A program made the translations under genes and the position numbers. The notes beneath the pieces were generated by a model, which searched no databases, was not told the origin of the DNA, and saw nothing but the letters and a program-made list of their open reading frames with translations. From Luteibacter sp. OK325 (lineage in GTDB: Bacteria; Pseudomonadota; Gammaproteobacteria; Xanthomonadales; Rhodanobacteraceae), in contig NZ_QAOX01000001.1 of assembly GCF_003050935.1 (NCBI RefSeq), positions 496,001 through 560,000 of the forward strand: DNA of 64,000 nucleotides, written 5' to 3'. Position 1 is the stretch's first letter; each line of letters starts with the position of its first letter. This document shows, in pieces, positions 27,550 to 35,408 of this stretch.

Positions 27550-27920
27550 GATTTTTTCCTAGCCGACAAGTGGTTGTACACAGGCCCGGAGACGGCTTCG
27601 CTTTTGTCAAGGATTTATAGACGGCAGATGAACGGACCCGGCGACGCATTTTTAAGTCTTTGAAATATTGTCATATTTCAGTCTGGTTAAAATCTACCCA
27701 AGCTAACCCCAAGGGCCCAACCATGCGCCTTGGATGCCCTCCATCCGGAGCTCATCCACAGACTTATCCACAGGTCTTGTGGATAACACGGAAACCCCCT
27801 TCGGGGCGGGCACTTACCTCCGATTCCTCTTTTGGGGGATCTCAAATCAGTCCAAGCCTATGGCGCACTGGTCAATCATTGACCAGCGAAATCGGCATAG
27901 GTCGTTAAACTAGGGGTCGC
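27550..27920 (+). promoter_or_regulatory. 371-bp non-coding region before priA
   Basis: No gene is seen. In order it holds: an AT-rich stretch (about 27648-27695) with a perfect 8/4/8 palindrome at 27661-27680 (TGAAATAT, TGTC, ATATTTCA); a DnaA-box cluster (27752-27786); a C-run/TTC/G-run hairpin at 27795-27806; and a perfect 8/3/8 palindrome at 27868-27886 (CTGGTCAA, TCA, TTGACCAG) 35 bp before the priA start. The ribosome-binding site AGGGG precedes ATG 27921. The density of symmetric sites is far above that of the other gaps in the window. Confidence 0.75.
27752..27786. promoter_or_regulatory. Cluster of three DnaA boxes
   Basis: TTATCCACA at 27764-27772 and its reverse complement TGTGGATAA at 27778-27786 are perfect consensus DnaA boxes facing each other across 5 bp. 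TCATCCACA at 27752-27760 is a third box with one mismatch, three bases upstream. Together they would bind several DnaA molecules. The site may regulate priA, titrate DnaA, or be part of an origin. Confidence 0.75.
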
Positions 27921-30095
27921 ATGACCGCCGTCTTCCGTGTCGCCTTACCGGTGCCCCTCCTTACCTTGTTCGATTACTTGCCTCCCGAGACAGGAATCGC
28001 GCAGGCGGGGTCGCGCGTGCGCGTACCGTTCGGGCGGGGCGAGATGGTCGGCGTGGTGATCGATCCGGCGGCCGAGGCGGCCGTGGGCGTGAAACGCCTC
28101 AAGCGGGTGAGCGAGGTCCTCGACGACGCGCCACTGCTCGACGCCGAACTCCTGGCCACCCTGGCCTGGGCGGCGGACTACTGGGCCGGCGCGCCCGGCG
28201 AGGCATTCGCCAACGCGCTGCCCCTGGCCTTGCGCGAGCCGCGGCCCTTGCCGGCGACCGGCCGGGAGGTCTGGGCGCTCACCACCCAGGGCCGCAGCGC
28301 CCGCGATGCGCGCAGCCGTAAGGGTGGCTCGGCCGCCTTGCTCGAGGCGCTCGTCGATGGCCCGCGTGCCGCCGACGAACTCGGCTTCGCCCTGCCGGGG
28401 TGGCGCGCCGCGGCACGTCGCCTGGTCGATGCAGGTCTGGTCGAAAAAATGGAGCTGGAAGAGACCTCCCTTCCCGCCACCCCCGCCCCCGGCCCGGCGC
28501 TGAGCGAGGAGCAAGCGGCTGCCGTCGCCGCGATGGGCGAAGGATTCGGCCGCTTCCAGCCTTATGTGCTCGACGGTGTCACCGGTAGCGGCAAGACCGA
28601 GGTCTACCTCGCGCTGATCGAGCGGGCGCTGGCCGATGGCAAGCAGACCCTGCTGCTGGTGCCGGAGATCGGCCTGGCACCACAGACGGTGCGTCGCCTG
28701 CGCGAGCGGCTCGGCGTCACGATCGAGGTACTGCATTCCAATCTCGCCGAAGGTGACCGCGCACGCGCATGGCTCCGGGCACGAAACGGTAGTGCCAAGG
28801 TCGTGCTCGGTACGCGCTCGGCGGTGTTCACGCCACTGCCTCATGCCGGCCTGATCATCGTCGACGAGGAACACGACGCTTCCTATAAGCAGCAGGAAGG
28901 CTTCCGTTACCACGCACGCGACCTGGCCCTCGTTCGTGCCCGCGCCCATGGTGTGCCGGTGGTGCTGGGCTCGGCCACGCCATCGCTGGAGACGCTGGGC
29001 AACGTCGAGGCGGGACGCTACCAGCGACTGGTCTTGCGCGGACGGCCCGGCGCCACCCAGTCGACCCGTGTGCAGATCGTCGACATGCGGGCCCAGCGTC
29101 TCGATCACGGCATGTCGCCCACCCTCATGAATGCCGTGGCCGCCTGTGTCGGGCGCGGCGAACAGGCGTTGGTCTTCCGTAACCGACGTGGTTACGCACC
29201 CGTGCTTCTTTGCTACGACTGCGGCTGGCACGCGGATTGTCCGCGCTGCGACCGGCCCATGACCCTCCACGCCGGTCGACGTCGGCTGATCTGTCACCAC
29301 TGCGATAACACCATGGCGGTGCCGACCGCCTGCCCATCCTGCAAGTCGGCCAACATCAGTCCACAAGGCCAGGGAACCGAGCGCCTTGAAGAGGCGCTCA
29401 CCGCGCGTTTTCCCGACGTGCCGGTGGTTCGCATCGACCGCGAGACAACCCGTCGGCGAGATGCCTTCGGTGAGATCCTCGACGGCCTGCGCGAAGACAA
29501 GCCGGCGATCCTTGTTGGCACGCAGATGCTGGCGAAGGGACACGACCTGCCCAACCTCACCCTGGTGGCCATCGTCGGCGTCGACGAAGGCCTCCACAGC
29601 GTGGACTTCCGCGCCGGCGAGCGCCTCGCACAGCTCGTGGTGCAGGTGGCCGGACGCGCCGGGCGGGCGAGCAAGCCGGGCAGCGTCCTGTTGCAGACGC
29701 ACCATCCGGATCACCCCATGCTGCATTCGCTGCTGCGTGGTGGCTACGCCGCCGTGGCGACCGAATTGCTCGAGGAACGCCGGTTGCTGGAACTGCCGCC
29801 CTTCGCCCATCAGGTACTGCTTCGCGCCGACGCACTGGGTCGTACCGAGGTCGACGCCTTCCTGGCCCAGGCCCACGCCGCCATCGGACCGCCGGGCGAT
29901 TTGCGTATCGCAGGGCCTATGCCCGCGCCGATGCCCCTGCGTGCCGGTCGCCACCGGGGCCAACTGCTGGTCGAGGCCGGCTCGCGCGCGCGCCTCCACA
30001 CGTTCCTGCGGCCGTGGCAGCACGCTCTCATCGGCCTGCCCGAGGCACGCAAAGTGCGCTGGTCGCTCGACGTCGATCCGATCGACCTGTACTGA
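27921..30095 (+). CDS. priA: Primosomal replication-restart helicase PriA
   Basis: A 724-residue DNA helicase that restarts stalled replication forks. The N-terminal 3'-DNA-binding domain starts VALPVPLLTLFDYLPP; the helicase core has Walker A GVTGSGKTEVYL (about 216-227), Walker B DEEHDASYKQ, GSATPSLE, and C-terminal motifs GTQMLAKGHDLPNLTLV and QVAGRAGRA. Between them is the zinc-binding insertion with paired cysteines (CYDCGWHADCPRC, CHHC, CPSC). Full length matches the family. AGGGG precedes the ATG. Its upstream region carries DnaA boxes, a fitting but unproven link to replication control. Confidence 0.94.
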   Translation: MTAVFRVALPVPLLTLFDYLPPETGIAQAGSRVRVPFGRGEMVGVVIDPAAEAAVGVKRLKRVSEVLDDAPLLDAELLATLAWAADYWAGAPGEAFANALPLALREPRPLPATGREVWALTTQGRSARDARSRKGGSAALLEALVDGPRAADELGFALPGWRAAARRLVDAGLVEKMELEETSLPATPAPGPALSEEQAAAVAAMGEGFGRFQPYVLDGVTGSGKTEVYLALIERALADGKQTLLLVPEIGLAPQTVRRLRERLGVTIEVLHSNLAEGDRARAWLRARNGSAKVVLGTRSAVFTPLPHAGLIIVDEEHDASYKQQEGFRYHARDLALVRARAHGVPVVLGSATPSLETLGNVEAGRYQRLVLRGRPGATQSTRVQIVDMRAQRLDHGMSPTLMNAVAACVGRGEQALVFRNRRGYAPVLLCYDCGWHADCPRCDRPMTLHAGRRRLICHHCDNTMAVPTACPSCKSANISPQGQGTERLEEALTARFPDVPVVRIDRETTRRRDAFGEILDGLREDKPAILVGTQMLAKGHDLPNLTLVAIVGVDEGLHSVDFRAGERLAQLVVQVAGRAGRASKPGSVLLQTHHPDHPMLHSLLRGGYAAVATELLEERRLLELPPFAHQVLLRADALGRTEVDAFLAQAHAAIGPPGDLRIAGPMPAPMPLRAGRHRGQLLVEAGSRARLHTFLRPWQHALIGLPEARKVRWSLDVDPIDLY

Positions 30096-30192
30096 CAGAA
30101 CGCCGCGTTGCTGAACCGAAACCTTTGGATGCCTACACGCCGGGGGCAATCGGCGCGACAATAGGGGTCTCCCAGGTAACGGAAACCCCAAC

Positions 30193-31146
30193 GTGACCAC
30201 TCAGCTCGAACAACTGCGCAAGATCACCACCGTCGTAGCCGATACCGGCGACATCTCGGCCATTGCCAAGTACAAGCCGGAAGACGCGACCACCAACCCG
30301 TCACTGCTGCTGAAGGCGGCCGGTATCCCGACGTACTCGGGCTACATCGACGAGGCCGTGCAGTGGGCCAAGGGTCAGGGCAACAACCGCGAGCAGCAGC
30401 TCGTCGACGCCAGCGACCGTCTCGCCGTGCTCGTCGGCCGCGAAATCCTGAAGATCGTCCCGGGCAAGGTCTCCACCGAAGTGGATGCGCGCCTCTCGTT
30501 CGACACCAGCGCCTCGATCGACAAAGCCAAGCGCCTGATCGGCTTCTACGACGAACTGGGCATCAAGAAAGAGCGCATCCTGATCAAGCTCGCCTCCACG
30601 TGGGAAGGCATCCGCGCCGCGGAAAAGCTGCAGAAGGAAGGCATCAACTGCAACCTCACGCTGCTCTTCAGCTTCGAACAGGCCGTGGCCTGCGCCGAAG
30701 CCGGCGTGTTCCTCATCTCGCCGTTCGTCGGTCGCATCTACGACTGGTATGTCGCCAACACGGACAAGAAGACCTACGCACCGGCTGAAGATCCGGGCGT
30801 ACAGTCGGTCCGTCGCATCTACGACTGGTACAAGCTGCACGGCTTCGAAACCGTCGTCATGGGCGCGAGCTTCCGCAACATCGGCCAGATCCAGGCCCTC
30901 GCCGGCTGCGACCGCCTGACGATCGCCCCGGACCTGCTGAAGGAACTGGACGAGAACACCGGCGACCTGCCGATTGCCCTGAAGGACACCGGTGCGAAGG
31001 AAGCCAAGCCGGCCAAGCTCGACGAGGCAAAGTTCCGCTGGGGCCACAATGAAAACGCGATGGCTACCGACAAGCTCGGCGAAGGCATTCGCAAGTTCGC
31101 GGCCGACCAGCGCAAGCTGGAAGAACTGCTGGGTGCGAAGCTCTAA
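30193..31146 (+). CDS. tal: Transaldolase
   Basis: A 317-residue cytoplasmic enzyme of the pentose-phosphate pathway, moving a dihydroxyacetone unit between sugar phosphates. Motifs of the TalB subfamily: [13 protein letters not shown] (about 34-46), the Schiff-base Lys in [12 protein letters not shown] (about 132), [15 protein letters not shown] and [11 protein letters not shown]. The GTG at 30193 is the start, as [19 protein letters not shown] is the usual N-terminus; GGAAA lies about 8 bases upstream. A strong terminator follows the stop by about 20 bp. It is 97 bp after priA on the same strand. Confidence 0.94.
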   Translation: MTTQLEQLRKITTVVADTGDISAIAKYKPEDATTNPSLLLKAAGIPTYSGYIDEAVQWAKGQGNNREQQLVDASDRLAVLVGREILKIVPGKVSTEVDARLSFDTSASIDKAKRLIGFYDELGIKKERILIKLASTWEGIRAAEKLQKEGINCNLTLLFSFEQAVACAEAGVFLISPFVGRIYDWYVANTDKKTYAPAEDPGVQSVRRIYDWYKLHGFETVVMGASFRNIGQIQALAGCDRLTIAPDLLKELDENTGDLPIALKDTGAKEAKPAKLDEAKFRWGHNENAMATDKLGEGIRKFAADQRKLEELLGAKL

Positions 31147-31166
31147 GTCTCGCTTCAAGGTGTCAC

Positions 31167-31195
31167 GAAAAAGGGGCCTCACGGCCCCTTTTTTT
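31167..31195 (+). terminator. Intrinsic terminator after transaldolase
   Basis: AAAAAGGGGCC, loop TCAC, GGCCCCTTTTTTT: a perfect stem with a seven-T run; the A-run makes it able to work from both strands. Confidence 0.93.
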
Positions 31196-31201
31196 GTTTG
31201 T

Positions 31202-31269
31202 TGTAGGAGCCGCTTCAGCGGCGATGGCGCTGCGGCAACCTGGATATCGCCGCTGAAGCGGCTCCTACA
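31202..31269. repeat. Inverted pair of REP-like palindromes, C-G stem variant
   Basis: Cores at 31209-31222 (GCCGCTTCAGCGGC) and 31249-31262 (GCCGCTGAAGCGGC), opposite orientations, both with the C-G fifth pair. The outer edges TGTAGGA and TCCTACA are also complementary, so the whole unit can fold as one long hairpin. It lies between the tal terminator and the aldehyde dehydrogenase stop. Confidence 0.88.
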
Positions 31270-31275
31270 GAAGTC

Positions 31276-32673
31276 TCATCGACGGATCTTAAAGCTCAGT
31301 AATCGGTCTACCACCTTTCCATACGGCGGTCGCAGCATTGCCGAGATGTCGAAGCGCGCCTGCCGATAGACCGAGCGCGCATGGCTGAAGGTACGAAAGC
31401 CATCGACGCCGTGATACGCGCCCATACCCGACGGACCGATGCCGCCGAAAGGCAGCTCGTCCATGGTCAGGTGCAGGATGGTGTCGTTGATGGTCACGCC
31501 ACCGACTACCGTGCGTGCAAGCACGCGCTCCTGCTCGGCCCGGTCGTTGCCGAAGTAGTACAGGCTCAGCGGACGCGCGTGCGCGTTGATGTGCGCGATG
31601 GCGGCGTCGACACCGTCGTACGGGATGAAAGGAAGAAGAGGCCCGAAGATTTCCTCGCGCATCACGTCCATGGTGGCATTCGCGTCCAATACGACGGTCG
31701 GCGCGATGCGGCGGTCGTCGAACGCTTCGTCCGTTCGCCCGAGCACGCGCAGCGTCGCTCCCTTGGTCCTCGCATCGTCGAGATAACCGAGCAGCCGTGC
31801 GTGATGGCGCTCGTTGACGATGGAGGTGTAATCGGGGTTGTCGCGTAGCGTGGGAAACATGCCGGCCACGGCGCGCTGCAGGGCATCGACGAATGCCTCC
31901 ACGCGATCCCGCGGCACCAGTGCATAGTCTGGTGCGACGCACACCTGTCCTGCGTTGAGCGTCTTGCCGAACATCAATCGTTTCGCGGCGAGATCGAAGT
32001 CCGCGTCGCGTCCGACAATGGCTGGTGACTTGCCGCCAAGCTCCAGCGTCACCGGCACCAGGTGGTCCGCGGCGGCACGCATGACGTGCCGCGCCACCGA
32101 TGTTGCACCGGTAAAGATCAGGTGATCGAACGGCAACGCGGAGAACTGCTCGCCGACATCGCTACCGCCGGTGATCACCGTGAGCTCGGTCTCATCGAAG
32201 GCCTCCGCGACCATGCGTTGCATCAGCACGGACGAGCGTGGCGTGAACTCCGAGGGCTTGATCATCGCGCGGTTGCCCGCGGCAAGGATGCCAGCGAGTG
32301 GACCGAAGGTGAGATTGAACGGGAAATTCCACGGCGAGATCAGGCCAATGACCCCCTTGGGCTGGTAGTCGACCCAGGCGCGTGCACCAAGCAGCGCGAG
32401 CACAGCCGGCGACACCTTGCGTGGGTCGCGACGCATCCAGCGGCGCACGTGTTTCTTCGCGTGCTTGAGCGGCTCGATGGACCCTGCGACGTCGGTGATC
32501 AGCGAGCCCTGTATGGAGCGATGGCCAAAGTCGTCGCGTAGCGCTTCGGCGATCTCGGTCGCATGATCGACCAGGAGGCCGATGGCACGATCGAGGCGAT
32601 CGATGCGGACAGCCGCCGACGGCGAGCCGTCGGTCAGCTGAGCGAGCTTCTGGCGTTCGAGGATGGCCTGCAT
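31276..32673 (-). CDS. Coniferyl-aldehyde-dehydrogenase-type aldehyde dehydrogenase
   Basis: A 465-residue NAD(P)-dependent aldehyde dehydrogenase of the class that includes CalB. Motifs: SPWNFPFNLTFGPLAGILAAGN (about 113-134, cofactor loop), FTGATSVARHVM, catalytic Glu in TLELGGKSP (about 210), catalytic Cys in LNAGQVCVAPDY (about 244), and EEIFGPLLPFIPYD. The membrane-proximal C-terminus of fatty-aldehyde types is short here. It oxidises aromatic or aliphatic aldehydes to acids; the real substrate is uncertain. It is flanked on both sides by REP pairs and forms a single-gene unit. Confidence 0.87.
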   Translation of the reverse strand: MQAILERQKLAQLTDGSPSAAVRIDRLDRAIGLLVDHATEIAEALRDDFGHRSIQGSLITDVAGSIEPLKHAKKHVRRWMRRDPRKVSPAVLALLGARAWVDYQPKGVIGLISPWNFPFNLTFGPLAGILAAGNRAMIKPSEFTPRSSVLMQRMVAEAFDETELTVITGGSDVGEQFSALPFDHLIFTGATSVARHVMRAAADHLVPVTLELGGKSPAIVGRDADFDLAAKRLMFGKTLNAGQVCVAPDYALVPRDRVEAFVDALQRAVAGMFPTLRDNPDYTSIVNERHHARLLGYLDDARTKGATLRVLGRTDEAFDDRRIAPTVVLDANATMDVMREEIFGPLLPFIPYDGVDAAIAHINAHARPLSLYYFGNDRAEQERVLARTVVGGVTINDTILHLTMDELPFGGIGPSGMGAYHGVDGFRTFSHARSVYRQARFDISAMLRPPYGKVVDRLLSFKIRR

Positions 32674-32706
32674 GGCGCCGAGTGTACGGCGCCACAGGTG
32701 GCTTTG

Positions 32707-32784
32707 TGTGGGAGCCGATTCATCGGCGATAGGCGCTACGGCGTCTCCGCTCCGTTGGCTTTCGCCGATGAATCGGCTCCTACA
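32707..32784. repeat. Inverted pair of REP-like palindromes
   Basis: Cores at 32714-32727 (GCCGATTCATCGGC) and 32764-32777 (GCCGATGAATCGGC). Both have the A-T fifth pair and are bounded by TGTGGGA and TCCTACA. It fills the gap between the aldehyde dehydrogenase start and the end of the efflux gene set. Confidence 0.88.
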
Positions 32785-32797
32785 ACAGCATCACGCC

Positions 32798-34243
32798 TTA
32801 TGCCTGGGACCAGCCGCCGCCGAGGGCGCGGATCAGCTGGACGCTGGCGCGCAACTGGCGGGTTTCGAGGTCGATCACGCTGCGGCGGGCATCGAGGGCT
32901 GCCGTCTGTGCCTGTACTACGTCGAGATAGCCGACGGCGCCGTTGCGATAGCGATCCAGGGAGAGATCGACGGACCGTTGTGCCGCATCGGCGGCAGCAC
33001 GCTGGTCGGTGAGTGCCGCACCGAGATCACGCAGCAGGACGAGGTTGTCCTCGACCTGGGCGAAGGCATTGAGCACCACGTCGCGATACTTCGCGCCGGC
33101 CTCGTCCGTCGCCGCCTTGGCGGCATCGACAACGGCCTTGCGACGGCCGCCGTCAAACACGCTCAGAAGCAGCGTCGGTCCGATCGCCCAGAAACGGTTC
33201 GGCGCGGTCGCGATGCTGCCCCACACGTCGCTCTGCCAACCACCCTGCGCATCGAGCGTCAGCTGCGGGAAGTATGCCGATCGTGCGACACCCACACGGG
33301 CGTTCGCTTCGGCTGTGCGCCGTTCGGCTGCCGCGATGTCAGGACGACGCTGGAGGATCACCGAGGGCACATCGAGCGGAATCGTCGGCACCTTGACCTG
33401 CGCATCGTTGGTCGCGAGGTTGAACGTCGACGCGGAATCACCGACGAGCACCGCGATCGCATGCTGGATCAGCGCGCGTTGCGCCTGCGCCTGGGTAAGC
33501 TGCGAGCGCGCGTTGGAAAGCTGTGTCTGCGCGCGAGCTACGTCGAGACCGGACGAAATACCGCCGTCGTGACGCGACTGCGTGAGCTCGAGCGCACGAC
33601 TGAACGCAACGATGGTCTCGTTGAGCACCTTGACCTGACGATCCAGCCCGTTGAGCTGCAGGTAGTTGTCGGCCAGCTGGGCCTGCAGGCTCAGGCGCAC
33701 CGAGGCAAGGTCAGCCGCGGAGGCGGCCTGTTCGGCGGTGCCGGCGGCCACGGAGTCGCGCACGCGCCCCCACAGGTCGACTTCATAGTCTGCCTGCGCA
33801 CCGATGGTGTATGAGCTATACGTCGCCGGCGAGGTGGTACCGCGAAGCGGACGCGTGTCCGATTCGCGATCGCGCTGGCCATTGGCATTCAACCCCAGGG
33901 TCGGGAAGAGCCCCGAGCGCACCTGCCGGGTGAAGGCTTCGGACTGCTCGTAGTGGGCAAGCGCGACAGCGAGGCTGGCATTGTTTGCGATCAGCTTCGT
34001 CTGCAGGCCATCCAGACGCGGGTCACCATACAGTTTCCACCATGCATCGCGGTCGAGATGGTCTGCCGGCTTCGCTTCCGCCCACGGAGAATTCGCGTTG
34101 GCGTACTGGTCGGCCACCGGTACGTCGGGGACCTTATAGGTCGGCGCGAGCGAGCACGCCGAAAGTCCGAGCGAAACCAGGGTGGCGAGCGCACCTGCCC
34201 GGTACGAGCGGGAGCCGCTTGCGGAATCAGGCCTTCGGAGCAT
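32798..34243 (-). CDS. Outer-membrane factor lipoprotein of an RND efflux pump (NodT/OprM type)
   Basis: A 481-residue outer-membrane channel subunit. The signal ends with lipobox LGLSAC, so the mature protein is lipid-anchored. The two OEP repeats are visible: ...DRDAWWKLYGDPRLDGL (about 55) and long periplasmic helices with QRRPDIAAAERRTAEANARVGVARSAYFPQL in the second half. It forms a trimeric exit duct for the pump. The ATG at 34243 has GGAAGG about 7 bases upstream and overlaps the adaptor gene's end by 17 bp, a sign of translational coupling. It is last in the operon. Confidence 0.9.
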   Translation of the reverse strand: MLRRPDSASGSRSYRAGALATLVSLGLSACSLAPTYKVPDVPVADQYANANSPWAEAKPADHLDRDAWWKLYGDPRLDGLQTKLIANNASLAVALAHYEQSEAFTRQVRSGLFPTLGLNANGQRDRESDTRPLRGTTSPATYSSYTIGAQADYEVDLWGRVRDSVAAGTAEQAASAADLASVRLSLQAQLADNYLQLNGLDRQVKVLNETIVAFSRALELTQSRHDGGISSGLDVARAQTQLSNARSQLTQAQAQRALIQHAIAVLVGDSASTFNLATNDAQVKVPTIPLDVPSVILQRRPDIAAAERRTAEANARVGVARSAYFPQLTLDAQGGWQSDVWGSIATAPNRFWAIGPTLLLSVFDGGRRKAVVDAAKAATDEAGAKYRDVVLNAFAQVEDNLVLLRDLGAALTDQRAAADAAQRSVDLSLDRYRNGAVGYLDVVQAQTAALDARRSVIDLETRQLRASVQLIRALGGGWSQA

Positions 34244-35408
34244 GGTCGCCTTCCGCCGTCTTCTTCGGCGCGCTGATGCGCACGGTATCGCCATCGGCCA
34301 GGCCATCGGGCGGGCTTTCGATCAGGCGGTCGCCAGCGGCGATGCCCGAGCCCAGCTGGATCGTCTTGCCGAAGTCGCGCGTGATGGTCACGTCCTTGAA
34401 CTTCACCTTGTTCTGCGCATCGACCAAGGCCACACGCAGACCCTTCTCGTCATAGACGAGGGCACTCGCAGGGACGCTGAGCAGGGCGGCGTTCGCCGGA
34501 AGATCGAAGGTCACGCTGGCGTAGCTACCCGGGAGCAGCTTGCCGTCCTTGTTGTCGACGGCAACCTGGACCAGGGTGGTACCGGAGGCCGCGTTGATTG
34601 CCGCGGACGAGGTTTCGATGTTGCCAGTGAAGGTCTGTCCCGGGTACTCAGGCACGGTGAGCCTGACTGCTTCACCCGCCTTGATCGCCGGCGCGTAGTT
34701 CTGCGGCACGTTGACATACATGCGCAGCTTGCGCGTATCCGACACCACGAAGAGCTCCTGCCCACCGCCACCGGCGTTGATCAGGGCGCCGACATCGGTC
34801 TCACGTGCGGTCACGGTACCGTCGAACGGGGCCGTCAGTTTGGCGAATCCCTTCAGTGCCTGGATGCGTTCGAGGTTCGCCTGTGCAGCGGCGGCAAGGG
34901 CGTGCTTGGCGTCGTAGTCGCCGGTCTTCTCGTCGACTTCCTGCTTGGAAACCGAGTCGGAGTCGCGCATGTCTTGCCAGCGCTTTGCCGTGGTCTGTGC
35001 CAGCGCTTCGTTGGCGCGTGCGCTGGCGAGGTCCGCCTTGGCCTGGAGCAGTTGCTGGTCGAGGTCGGGCGTCTCGATCTCACCGAGGATCTCGCCGGCC
35101 TTCACTTTCTGGCCGATGTCCGCCTTCCAGTACTTCAGGTAACCACTGGTGCGCGCAAAGATCGGCGCGCGGGCATAGGCCTGGAGCCGACCCGGGAGGT
35201 TCAGGTCACCACCGCCCTGGCCGCCAAGCGGCGCAACCACGTTGACGGTCGGCGTGGCCTGCTCGTCGGTCCAGTCACGGAGTTTGCGCGAGTCATTGGC
35301 GCGGGTGGCGACACCGGCCACGACGATCGCGAGGAGCACGATGCCGGCGATGATGCCGGCCAGGCGGAGTCGGCGCGGCGGCGGAGTGTGCAGGGATTCA
35401 GGAGACAT
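34227..35408 (-). CDS. Periplasmic adaptor subunit of an RND efflux pump
   Basis: A 393-residue membrane-fusion protein. One N-terminal membrane anchor (about 14-35) precedes a lipoyl-type beta half (GRLQAYARAPIFARTSGYLKYW), an alpha hairpin rich in Ala/Gln (about 110-185), the second lipoyl half (KLTAPFDGTVTARETDVGALI) and beta-barrel domains. It links the inner-membrane pump to the outer channel. The ATG at 35408 has GGGAG about 8 bases upstream and overlaps the pump gene's end by 11 bp. Confidence 0.9.
   Translation of the reverse strand: MSPESLHTPPPRRLRLAGIIAGIVLLAIVVAGVATRANDSRKLRDWTDEQATPTVNVVAPLGGQGGGDLNLPGRLQAYARAPIFARTSGYLKYWKADIGQKVKAGEILGEIETPDLDQQLLQAKADLASARANEALAQTTAKRWQDMRDSDSVSKQEVDEKTGDYDAKHALAAAAQANLERIQALKGFAKLTAPFDGTVTARETDVGALINAGGGGQELFVVSDTRKLRMYVNVPQNYAPAIKAGEAVRLTVPEYPGQTFTGNIETSSAAINAASGTTLVQVAVDNKDGKLLPGSYASVTFDLPANAALLSVPASALVYDEKGLRVALVDAQNKVKFKDVTITRDFGKTIQLGSGIAAGDRLIESPPDGLADGDTVRISAPKKTAEGDHAPKA

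Noticed and set aside
27550-27920. Calling this region the chromosomal oriC
   Set aside because: dnaA, dnaN or rpmH are not in the window, and three boxes are too few to decide; kept only as a hypothesis.
27945-30200. A 751-codon frame antisense to priA
   Set aside because: It is open because of GC bias at codon positions; PriA on the other strand has all its motifs.
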